Source of the DNA: Asticcacaulis sp. EMRT-3 | Lineage (GTDB): Bacteria; Pseudomonadota; Alphaproteobacteria; Caulobacterales; Caulobacteraceae | Reading direction: 5' to 3' | Assembly: GCF_030027245.1 (NCBI RefSeq) | Contig: NZ_JASERT010000001.1 | Coordinates: 186,001-250,000 of the forward strand | Length of the DNA stretch: 64,000 bases | Shown here: piece after piece, positions 10,639 to 17,986 of the stretch | Position numbering within the stretch: position 1 is the stretch's first letter | How the letters are laid out: the number at the start of each line of letters is the position of its first letter | Position numbers and translations under genes: made by a program | The notes under the pieces: generated by a model | Told to the model about the DNA's origin: nothing | The model's database searches: none | What the model saw: only the letters and a program-made list of their open reading frames with translations

Positions 10639-10748
10639 AGCAACGAGCGTTTAATTTGACTTACAAATTGAATGCGAGATGCGGAAAAACGTAAAATGTA
10701 GAGCGGTTTGCATGCCTTTGACCGATTCATTCAGAATGCAAACCGCTC
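10637..10748 (+). repeat. 112-bp dispersed repeat, copy 1 (tandem with copy 2)
   Basis: It begins AGAGCAACGAGCG and ends in a hairpin whose arms are GAGCGGTTTGCAT and ATGCAAACCGCTC around a 22-nt loop. Identical over 112 bases to copy 2, which follows after one base. Its first two bases overlap the cyoD stop codon. Confidence 0.95.
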
Positions 10749-10749
10749 C

Positions 10750-10861
10750 AGAGCAACGAGCGTTTAATTTGACTTACAAATTGAATGCGAGATGCGGAAA
10801 AACGTAAAATGTAGAGCGGTTTGCATGCCTTTGACCGATTCATTCAGAATGCAAACCGCTC
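10750..10861 (+). repeat. 112-bp dispersed repeat, copy 2
   Basis: Identical to copy 1 by eye. Its right end abuts the stop codon (10861-10863, minus strand) of the methyltransferase gene, so the two repeats fill the whole space between the convergent genes. The hairpin arms may act as a terminator without a U-run. Confidence 0.95.
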
Positions 10862-12006
10862 TAATAGACCTGCACGATGCGTTCCGGGGGGACGCCCTGG
10901 GCGCGCAGGTCGTTGCCGATGTCGCACGCGAAGCTGTAGGAACCGACAAGAATGCGGTGCGGCGCGGCGATCACCTCGTGCGGCGGCAGGATCGGCAAAC
11001 CCTCGACGCTCTCGCCAAGCTTACGCAAATCGCGGTCGGTCAGGCCGAGGACATGTGCGTGGCGCATCAGGTCGGTGCGTGACAGGAGCATCGAGCTCTG
11101 CACACCCGCGCTCCAGACATGAACCGGTTCGCCTGGGGCCAGCATGGCGTGCAGCCGTGCCTCTACGGCCTGCCACAACGCCCGGTCGCGCGCGGTGTAG
11201 GCTTCACAAAAGGCCAGATTTTCCTCATAGGCGCTGACCGTATCCTTTTGCGCCGCATCGGTTCTACGCGCCAGCACGGTGATGACCGGATAGAGTGGAT
11301 TGTCGCCGCCAACCTCGGCCGAGACAATGGTAAATCCGGCATTGTGCAGCAGTCGCGTCAGGGTGACGCGCTCAAAATAATTGACATGCTCCATCGAAAA
11401 TATCCCGGGCGCGCAGCGTTCCGGTTCGGCAAGGCATGGTACTTCCAGCAGAAAATGCCCTTCGCGGGCCAGCGCTGCGTGAATGGCCGCAAGCGCCGGA
11501 AGGGGCGCATATATATGTTCCAGAACGTGGCTGAGGGTGATCAGGTCGAGATTACGCTGGTCGGCCAGCGCGTCCTCGCAGCCGCCCAGTGTCAGTTCAA
11601 TCCCGTTCAGTTCGCGGGCCTGACGGATCGCCTCAGGAGACAGGTCCGCGCCGGATACCTGCCAGCCCGCGCGGCGGAAGTGGAACAACATGCCACCGGT
11701 GGCCGCGCCGACATCAAAGACGCGGCCGGAAGGCAAGTCATGCGTGGCGACCAGGGCAAGCATACGCCGCGCCGGCCCGGTGAGTGGCGGCTCGCCCTGT
11801 GAAAAGTTCGTATAGGGTGCGAAATGCGCGTAATGACGCGCCATTAGTTCCGGCGGCACGACCGGATCCTGCAACACCAGCCCGCAACCGATGCAGCAAC
11901 GTACGCCATAGGCGACGCGGCCGAGCCCGCAGACGTCCATATCGACCCCGGCGACACGCGGTCCAGCGTCCGAACCGCAGATGAAACAGTTACGTCTGGC
12001 TACCAT
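10861..12006 (-). CDS. Class I SAM methyltransferase with zinc-binding N-terminus and C-methyltransferase tail
   Basis: This 381-residue protein has three parts. Residues 1-45 hold two CxxC pairs (CFICG and CIGCG), as in the zinc-binding domain of sugar C-methyltransferases. A Rossmann methyltransferase core follows (VFDVGAATGGMLFHF as the SAM-binding loop, ITLSHVLEHI as motif II/post-I). The C-terminal third resembles the sugar C-methyltransferase domain (VHVWSAGVQSSMLL). Known relatives methylate NDP-hexoses or act in surface-glycan synthesis; the substrate here is unknown. No sugar-nucleotide genes are adjacent. Confidence 0.82.
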   Translation of the reverse strand: MVARRNCFICGSDAGPRVAGVDMDVCGLGRVAYGVRCCIGCGLVLQDPVVPPELMARHYAHFAPYTNFSQGEPPLTGPARRMLALVATHDLPSGRVFDVGAATGGMLFHFRRAGWQVSGADLSPEAIRQARELNGIELTLGGCEDALADQRNLDLITLSHVLEHIYAPLPALAAIHAALAREGHFLLEVPCLAEPERCAPGIFSMEHVNYFERVTLTRLLHNAGFTIVSAEVGGDNPLYPVITVLARRTDAAQKDTVSAYEENLAFCEAYTARDRALWQAVEARLHAMLAPGEPVHVWSAGVQSSMLLSRTDLMRHAHVLGLTDRDLRKLGESVEGLPILPPHEVIAAPHRILVGSYSFACDIGNDLRAQGVPPERIVQVY

Positions 12007-12033
12007 GTCCGCCTCCCGAATCAGAACGCTAAC

Positions 12034-12064
12034 AAAAAAAAGCTCCAGCGGCGACCCGGAGCAT
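12034..12064 (-). terminator. Candidate terminator after kduD
   Basis: On the minus strand, GCTCC and GGAGC enclose an 11-nt loop and are followed by eight T. The stem is short, so strength is uncertain, but it is the only U-tract hairpin between kduD and the methyltransferase gene. Confidence 0.5.
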
Positions 12065-12190
12065 CGAATACGTGGCGAAATGCTTTACACCAACTCGCGC
12101 AGACCCAAACATATTCAGGTGCAAGTCGGTATTCGCATTTTTTTGCAGCTCAAGCGCCGCCAATCTTCTTTGATTAAAGAATGGGCTCGA

Positions 12191-12254
12191 CGCATCTGCG
12201 GTGGCGCACAGATGCGCTTGCCAAGTTGTGATGAGTCACCGTCATCACAACTTG
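12191..12254. repeat. Two consecutive hairpins just after the kduD stop
   Basis: The first stem pairs CGCATCTG with CAGATGCG. The second is a perfect 13-bp stem (12222-12234 with 12242-12254, arm CAAGTTGTGATGA) around a 7-nt loop. Neither has a U-run on the minus strand, so they may protect the kduD mRNA 3' end rather than terminate. Confidence 0.7.
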
Positions 12255-12257
12255 ATA

Positions 12258-13013
12258 TTACCGCGCCAGCCAGCCGCCATCGACCGGGATGATGGCACCA
12301 TTGACGTAATCCGAAGCCGGGGCAGCCAGAAAGACTGCCGTACCGCCGAGATCGGCCGGTTCGCCCCAGCGATTAGCCGGAATGCGGTCGAGAATAGCCT
12401 TTTCGCGCACCTCGTCGGCCCGGATCTGGGCCGTGTTGTCAGTAGCCATATAGCCGGGCGCGATGGCGTTGGTGTTGACGCCTTTCGACGCCCACTCATT
12501 GGCCAGCAGGCGGGTAATCCCCGCTATGCCCGACTTCGACGCCGTGTAAGAAGGCACGCGGATGCCGCCCTGGAAGCTGAGCATCGAGGCGATATTGATG
12601 ATCTTGCCGTAACCCTGGCCGATCATGTGCTTGCCAGCGGCCTGGGCCATGAAAAAAGCGCCCTTGATATTGACGTTCATCACGTCGTCCCAGTCTTTTT
12701 CCGAGAAATCGACGGCGTCCTGACGGCGGATCAGGCCAGCATTATTGACGAGGATATGCAGGCCGCCGAGGCCCGACAGCGTCTCGGAGACGATGCGATC
12801 CACCGGCTCGATGCTCATCAGATTGGCGTCGATATTGATGAATTTACGGCCAAGCGCCGTTACCTTCTGGCCGGTTTCATCAGCCGGCACGATACCGGCG
12901 GCGGCGATGTCGGCTCCGGCTTGCGCCAGAGCCAGGGCAATGCCCTGACCTAGGCCGGTATTGGCGCCGGTGACCAGAGCCACCTTGCCGCTGAGATCGA
13001 ATGGATGAGCCAT
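12258..13013 (-). CDS. kduD: 2-deoxy-D-gluconate 3-dehydrogenase / 2-keto-3-deoxygluconate oxidoreductase (SDR)
   Basis: Cytoplasmic NAD(P)-dependent short-chain dehydrogenase that reduces 3-deoxy-D-glycero-2,5-hexodiulosonate to 2-keto-3-deoxygluconate, the step after KduI. Motifs are TGANTGLGQ (cofactor loop), NNAG, and YTASK (catalytic Tyr and Lys); INIASMLSFQGGIRVPSYTA is typical of KduD. At 251 residues it matches the family. The gene is divergent from the TonB receptor across an operator-rich 478-bp region, and its partner kduI lies about 10 kb away in the same locus. Confidence 0.93.
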   Translation of the reverse strand: MAHPFDLSGKVALVTGANTGLGQGIALALAQAGADIAAAGIVPADETGQKVTALGRKFINIDANLMSIEPVDRIVSETLSGLGGLHILVNNAGLIRRQDAVDFSEKDWDDVMNVNIKGAFFMAQAAGKHMIGQGYGKIINIASMLSFQGGIRVPSYTASKSGIAGITRLLANEWASKGVNTNAIAPGYMATDNTAQIRADEVREKAILDRIPANRWGEPADLGGTAVFLAAPASDYVNGAIIPVDGGWLAR

Positions 13014-13088
13014 GTTGGAATGTCCTGTTGTGCTGCCTTCAGATAGCGCAGTCTGTGCCGTGTAATTTTGAGCGGGTCAAGCACGGAC

Positions 13089-13125
13089 GTATCATAAATA
13101 AACAGATCGTACCCATTATAGACAC
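13089..13125 (+). promoter_or_regulatory. Paired 17-bp candidate operators, 20 bp apart, upstream of kduD
   Basis: GTATCATAAATAAACAG at 13089-13105 and GTACCCATTATAGACAC at 13109-13125. Start-to-start spacing is 20 bp, the same as the pair at 22132/22152. The sites lie 75-110 bp upstream of the kduD start. Assignment to the IclR protein is inference. Confidence 0.55.
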
Positions 13126-13256
13126 TCTACGCGCTGGGGTGGTGTGGGGGAATTTAGGATTGTGGCGATTTTTGTCGATTTTTGTTGGCTCATGACACAT
13201 ATTGGCAAAACCTCTTTGTGCCAAGGCTGCGTTCCGACCTCCATGCAGACTATATT

Positions 13257-13273
13257 GTTTCACATATAGGGAC
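13257..13273 (+). promoter_or_regulatory. Candidate operator (17-bp motif)
   Basis: GTTTCACATATAGGGAC, 14 of 17 bases identical to the site at 13308, which begins 51 bp (about five helical turns) later. Confidence 0.5.
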
Positions 13274-13307
13274 GCATAAGGGGGTTGAATTTCAAAAATG
13301 TTTAATC

Positions 13308-13324
13308 GTCTCAAATATAGAGAC
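13308..13324 (+). promoter_or_regulatory. Candidate operator, palindromic version of the 17-bp motif
   Basis: GTCTCAAATATAGAGAC has perfect 5-bp inverted arms (GTCTC/GAGAC) around an AT-only 7-bp centre. It is the clearest palindrome among the related sites in this locus. Confidence 0.6.
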
Positions 13325-13394
13325 TATAATTCCTAATATTGTGGCGTTGGGGCCACAAAAATTACAAAATCAACATAAAACGCGATTCACAATC

Positions 13395-13411
13395 GTACCG
13401 ATATATGAATT
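13395..13411 (+). promoter_or_regulatory. Candidate operator (17-bp motif) near the TonB-receptor promoter
   Basis: GTACCGATATATGAATT, about 80 bp upstream of the receptor start. A degraded second half-site (TGTTGCATTTATG) begins about 19-20 bp further on. Confidence 0.45.
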
Positions 13412-13491
13412 GATGTTGCATTTATGGTCATTCCAGCCTTGTATGAAAAAAAGCCCGCATGAGGTGGGCGATAACAGCAGGGACATGGATA

Positions 13492-16400
13492 ATGATGAAA
13501 TCGGGTTCAATGCGGCGCGCGCGCGTCCTGATGTCGGTAAGCGCTCTGGCGGTGGCTGGAGGTATGGCGCTGGGTGCGGGCGCAGCGCAGGCGCAAGCCG
13601 CCGATCCGGCAACCGCGAAACCGGCCGCCGACAATACGGTTGTGGTGGTCACCGGCTTTCGCAAAGCCTATGCCGACGCTATTCGTACCAAGCGCGACAG
13701 CATCGAAATCACCGATTCGATCAATTCGGATGGTCTGGGCCGCTTCCCCGACCTGAATGTCGGCGAGGCCATCCAGCGTATCCCCGGCGTTCAGCTCAAC
13801 CGCGAAGCCGATTCGCGTAACGCCACCATCTCGCTGCGCGGTCTGCCGGGCACGTTTGCCCGTACCACGCTGAATGGCGGGGCCTTCGCCGATCCGATCC
13901 TGTCCAGTGCCTCCAACACGGCCTCGACGCCGCTGGGCGCTTTCAATTCGGACATCTTCTCATCGATCACGGTGGTCAAGTCGCCCGACGCCTCCGATAT
14001 AGCGGGCGGGCTGTCCGGCAATGTCGATCTGCGCATCGCGCCTGCTCTGTCGCGCAAGGACGGCAAGTTCATCAAGGTGTCGGAAGAATATGACACATTG
14101 GGCAGCCTGAGCAGCCCCGAAATGACGATTGGCATCAACCATCATTTCAGCCCCGATTTCGCCGTGTTCGGCACGGTGGCCTACAAGCAGGAAAAATTCC
14201 GCCGCGACTCGATCTCGGTCAATACCTGGGGCAATGCGCTGGGGCCCATTCAGGTTGGTAATCAGCAAAAAGCCGGATCCAACCCGGTCTATGACGCCCT
14301 GATCGCCAGCCTGCCCGCCGGTGTGCCCGCCGCCATCTATTATCCCTCGCAGGTGCGCCAGTTCAGCCGTTATAATGCCGGTCATCTGTTATCAGGTGCT
14401 ACCGGTTTTGAATGGCGTCCCAATGACAACTGGAAGATCGGCACCACGGCCTTCTATACCGAGCGCAATCTCGATCAGGGCACCAATGACCTGCAATATA
14501 TCCAGACCGACGCCGGCAAGGGCAGCAATGCCAATTTGAGCGCTACCTCCAAGGTCGATCTGATCACCAATATCGGCACACCCTATATCGTCAACACGCC
14601 CAACGGGCCGCGCGCCTATATCAACAGCTTCTCGGCTTCCAATGTCAGCACCTATGATTCTTCACGCTCGGAGCCTGCCAAGCAATCGACCTGGTCGATC
14701 ACTCCGAACGCCGAATTCAAGAACGACACCTGGCGTTTCACCGGCACGGCCACGATTTCGCGCGCCGAGGTTCTGGCCAACCAGATCGAACTGGATGTGA
14801 TCGAGAACCCCTATAAGAATTCCACCGGCGGCAATGGCATCACCGCCGACATCTTTACCGGCGGCAATGACCTGTCCAATGCCGTCTATACGCTGAACAC
14901 GCCCAATGCCAGCCATGTCAGTCCCGGCGGCTATCCGGTGGCCTCGGCAGCCAATCAGGCCACTCAGGCGGCCAATGCGTTGGGCGACAAGTTCGGCTCG
15001 ACCGGCACCAATGGCCATGCCGATAACTATCTCAATGCGCTTCAGTTTGATGGCGAACGCTTTTTCGCCGGGGATCATTTCCTGTCGGGCCTGCAATTCG
15101 GTGCGCGCTATGAACAGGACAAGTATGAATCAACCGGTTCACGCAACACGTCTCTGGGCGCCCTGACCGAGAACATCACGTCGGACATGGTCAGCCCGGA
15201 GCCCGCCGCTGCCAATTTCTTTGGCGGCAATGCGTCCGGCATGAATACCAACTGGTATCAGGCCAATGTGGCGCAGATGCTGGCGGCGATCACGCCCATC
15301 GACCCCAGCCGTCTGGCACCGCAATTCGCGCTTAATCCCAGTTCCGGCGTCTTCATCACCCCCTATGGGCTGGTCAACAACTATTGGGATCCGAACTACT
15401 GGAACAACAACTTCACCAATGAGAACGATGTCACTTCGGTATATCTGATGGCCAAGTTCAAATCGGCGCTGTTCCATATTCCGGTGCGCGGCAATCTCGG
15501 CGTGCGCTATGAGGATACGCAGAACACGATTACGGCGCTCGATTGCGAGAACTGCGACAAGAGTCTGGCCACCGCGCCCGCGCCGGTCAATCACACCATG
15601 ACGACGCGCACCTACAAAAACCACTATGATTACGCCCTGCCGTCCTTCATCGTGGCCGCCGACCTGACCGACGACCTGATCCTGCGCTTCGCGGCCTATT
15701 CGACCTATGTGCGCCCGCAGCCGCGCGATACCGTGCCGATCAGCGGCGTGCTGTCGCCGGAACCGACGACCGATCCGGTGCTCGGCACCTATTATGCCAG
15801 CCCGACCTATACGGTTTCGCTGGGGGCCACCAATCTGAAGCCCTACACCTCGGATTCGCTCGATCTGTCGCTGGAATGGTATAATCGCCCCGGCGGACTG
15901 GTGGCGCTCGATGTCTTCCAGAAGAAGCTGAAAGGCTATATCGGGCCGATCACCGACACGGCCACGCTTTGTCCGGCCGATGGCCTGGTCAATGGCGTCG
16001 ATTACGGCCTGGGTACGCTCGATATTTCGACCGACGCTTCAAGCCCCAATTTCGGCAAGTGCGAAAGCTCGAACACCTTCGTCAACAGCACGGGTAATAC
16101 GGTTCATGGTCTCGTCAAAATCAGCGGCCAGACCAATCTGTCGCCGATCACGGTGCAGGGCGTCGAGTTCAACATCCAGCAAAACCTCGACTTCCTGCCC
16201 GGCTTCTGGAAAAATTTCGGCGGCGCGATGAACTATGCCTATACGACGATTTCGGGCACGGACAGCGCGGGCAAGCCGATCACCCTGCCCAGCGTTTCCA
16301 AGGATAATGTCAATCTGATCGGCTATTACGAAACCAAGACGTTTGGCATTCGACTGGTTTATAATTACCGTGGTAAATATGCGCTGGCCGCCGGTAATTC

Positions 16401-16608
16401 CTTCGTCGGCGACGCCCGCACCGTCAAGGCGCGCAGCCAGCTCGACGCCTCGGCCTCGTACAATATCAACAAGCAATTCGCCATCTCGTTCGACGCCTTC
16501 AACCTGACCGATGCCACGCGCGCCGAATATGAGAACGATCCGTCCCTGCCGCGCCGTATCGATTATGACGGCAAAACCTATGAATTGACGCTGCGCGCCA
16601 ATTTCTGA
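13492..16608 (+). CDS. TonB-dependent receptor (Xanthomonas/Caulobacter type)
   Basis: Outer-membrane beta-barrel importer, about 1038 residues, with a cleavable signal ending AQAQA. The plug domain follows (VVVVTGFRKAYADAIRTKRD, then LNVGEAIQRIPGVQ and ISLRGLPGTFARTTLNGG), then a long barrel ending in Phe (LTLRANF). Length and plug sequence fit the TIGR01782-like group used for glycans in Caulobacterales. The ATG at 13492 has GGGAC about eight bases upstream; the frame is open further up but lacks signal-peptide features. By position next to a lyase, GH105, kduI and kduD it probably imports uronic-acid oligomers, which is inference. Confidence 0.93.
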   Translation: MMKSGSMRRARVLMSVSALAVAGGMALGAGAAQAQAADPATAKPAADNTVVVVTGFRKAYADAIRTKRDSIEITDSINSDGLGRFPDLNVGEAIQRIPGVQLNREADSRNATISLRGLPGTFARTTLNGGAFADPILSSASNTASTPLGAFNSDIFSSITVVKSPDASDIAGGLSGNVDLRIAPALSRKDGKFIKVSEEYDTLGSLSSPEMTIGINHHFSPDFAVFGTVAYKQEKFRRDSISVNTWGNALGPIQVGNQQKAGSNPVYDALIASLPAGVPAAIYYPSQVRQFSRYNAGHLLSGATGFEWRPNDNWKIGTTAFYTERNLDQGTNDLQYIQTDAGKGSNANLSATSKVDLITNIGTPYIVNTPNGPRAYINSFSASNVSTYDSSRSEPAKQSTWSITPNAEFKNDTWRFTGTATISRAEVLANQIELDVIENPYKNSTGGNGITADIFTGGNDLSNAVYTLNTPNASHVSPGGYPVASAANQATQAANALGDKFGSTGTNGHADNYLNALQFDGERFFAGDHFLSGLQFGARYEQDKYESTGSRNTSLGALTENITSDMVSPEPAAANFFGGNASGMNTNWYQANVAQMLAAITPIDPSRLAPQFALNPSSGVFITPYGLVNNYWDPNYWNNNFTNENDVTSVYLMAKFKSALFHIPVRGNLGVRYEDTQNTITALDCENCDKSLATAPAPVNHTMTTRTYKNHYDYALPSFIVAADLTDDLILRFAAYSTYVRPQPRDTVPISGVLSPEPTTDPVLGTYYASPTYTVSLGATNLKPYTSDSLDLSLEWYNRPGGLVALDVFQKKLKGYIGPITDTATLCPADGLVNGVDYGLGTLDISTDASSPNFGKCESSNTFVNSTGNTVHGLVKISGQTNLSPITVQGVEFNIQQNLDFLPGFWKNFGGAMNYAYTTISGTDSAGKPITLPSVSKDNVNLIGYYETKTFGIRLVYNYRGKYALAAGNSFVGDARTVKARSQLDASASYNINKQFAISFDAFNLTDATRAEYENDPSLPRRIDYDGKTYELTLRANF

Positions 16609-16626
16609 CGAACTTCTCCTGCCTGC

Positions 16627-16658
16627 GGGGCCGTCTTCGCGGACGGCCCCGATTTTTT
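16627..16658 (+). terminator. Rho-independent terminator after the TonB receptor
   Basis: A perfect 9-bp stem, GGGGCCGTC (16627-16635) with GACGGCCCC (16642-16650), has a 6-nt loop and is followed by GATTTTTT. It separates the receptor from the lyase operon, which must then have its own promoter or depend on readthrough. Confidence 0.88.
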
Positions 16659-16715
16659 CCAGTAAACTTTTGTCGTGCCGCGGCGGCGGTTCGGTCTTCG
16701 TTCAGGAGTCGCTCC

Positions 16716-17984
16716 ATGCGCCTGCCGTTGTCTGCTTTTGGTTTTTTAGCCGCCTCTGTCTTCGCTGCCAGCCTGCCCGCTGTGAGCGCCCCGGTCTGCG
16801 ATGGCAGTCATGGCTATGCCGCCGCCTTTGATGGCCGCACCACCTTCCTGTGGCGATCCGATGCGCTGATGTCGGAAAAGGCCGCCATCGCCGCCGATCC
16901 GGGCGCCAGTCCGGCCTATAAGGCCTTGATCCGGCAGGCCAATGCCGATCTGAGCAAGGGGCCGTGGAGCGTCACCGACAAGACGCATCAGACGCCGAGC
17001 GGCGATCCGCACGACTATATGAGCATCGCACCCTACTGGTGGCCCGATCCCGCCAAGCCGGACGGTCTGCCCTATATCAACCGCGATGGCCGGATCAATC
17101 CTGAGCGCGCCACCGCAGCCTTTGACCGGACGCGCATGGGCGAGATGAGTGACGCCGTCGAGACTCTGGCCCTGGCTTACTTTTACAGCGGCGAACAAAA
17201 ATATGCCGAGCGCGCGGCGCTTATCCTGCGCACATGGTTTCTTGATCCGAAAACGCGGATGAATCCCAATTTCAACTTTGCCCAGGGCGTGCCCGGCAGG
17301 GTGGCGGGGCGTTCCTATGGCATTATCGATGGGGCGGGCTTTATGTCGGTCACCGAGGCCGTGGGCCTGCTTCAGCCGTCGGGCGCGTTGAGTCAGGCCG
17401 ATATGGACGGGCTGCACGACTGGTTCGGCCAGTTCACCGACTGGATGACGACCAGCGATAATGGCGTGACCGAGCGCAAGGCTGCGAATAATCACGGCAT
17501 CTGGTACGATCTGCAACTGACCGACTATGCGCTTTTCGCCGGGAAAACAGACCTGGCTCATCAGGTGGCCGCCGATTTCACCAAGCGTCGGCTGGAGCCG
17601 CAAATGGCGACTGATGGCAGTTTGCCGCGTGAACTGGCGCGCACGCGCTCGTTTCATTACAGCACCTGGACCATGCAGGCGGTGTACGATATGGCGGCAC
17701 TGGGCCGCTGCACCGGGGTCGATATTTGGGATTTCGATGACGGGCAGGGGCGTTCGCTGCGCCACGCCACGGACTTCATCGCCGGCTATGCCGGTCATGA
17801 ATCCGACTGGCACTGGCAGGAGATCGCCATGAATACCGGCGATCTTTATGAAGCGCTGCTGCGCGCCGCCTGGGGCTATGATGATCCGGCGCTTGATGCA
17901 AAGGCTGACATCTATCGCAAAACCTATGCGGCCTCGCGCATCAATCTGATCTATCCGCCCCTGCCGCGTAAAAAGGGCCAGTGA
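16716..17984 (+). CDS. Secreted alginate-lyase-fold polysaccharide lyase (PF05426 type)
   Basis: A 422-residue protein with a signal peptide (about residues 1-24) and the alpha/alpha-barrel alginate lyase fold. PL5-type catalytic landmarks are present: NNHGIWYD near residue 258 (Asn/His pair) and RELARTRSFHYSTW near 305-317 (Arg and Tyr). MSIAPYWWPDP near residue 90 is shared by the wider family. The fold serves PL5 alginate lyases and also PL38, one member of which (from Brevundimonas) cleaves beta-1,4-glucuronan. Given kduI/kduD and GH105 rather than alginate-specific genes, a glucuronan- or GlcA-type substrate is at least as likely as alginate. The stop overlaps the region of the next start. 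Confidence 0.85.
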   Translation: MRLPLSAFGFLAASVFAASLPAVSAPVCDGSHGYAAAFDGRTTFLWRSDALMSEKAAIAADPGASPAYKALIRQANADLSKGPWSVTDKTHQTPSGDPHDYMSIAPYWWPDPAKPDGLPYINRDGRINPERATAAFDRTRMGEMSDAVETLALAYFYSGEQKYAERAALILRTWFLDPKTRMNPNFNFAQGVPGRVAGRSYGIIDGAGFMSVTEAVGLLQPSGALSQADMDGLHDWFGQFTDWMTTSDNGVTERKAANNHGIWYDLQLTDYALFAGKTDLAHQVAADFTKRRLEPQMATDGSLPRELARTRSFHYSTWTMQAVYDMAALGRCTGVDIWDFDDGQGRSLRHATDFIAGYAGHESDWHWQEIAMNTGDLYEALLRAAWGYDDPALDAKADIYRKTYAASRINLIYPPLPRKKGQ

Positions 17985-17986
17985 TC

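Larger units (their letters stand above)
13014..13491. promoter_or_regulatory. Divergent kduD / TonB-receptor regulatory region
   Basis: This 478-bp AT-rich gap separates kduD (leftward) from the receptor (rightward) and contains five copies of the 17-bp motif listed separately (13089, 13109, 13257, 13308, 13395). It also holds the inverted pair TTGGCA/TGCCAA at about 13202-13224. No gene is seen within it. Confidence 0.6.

Noticed and set aside
10637..10861. Tandem repeats as a CRISPR array
   Set aside because: Repeat units of 112 bp with a one-base separation and only two copies; no spacers and no cas genes.
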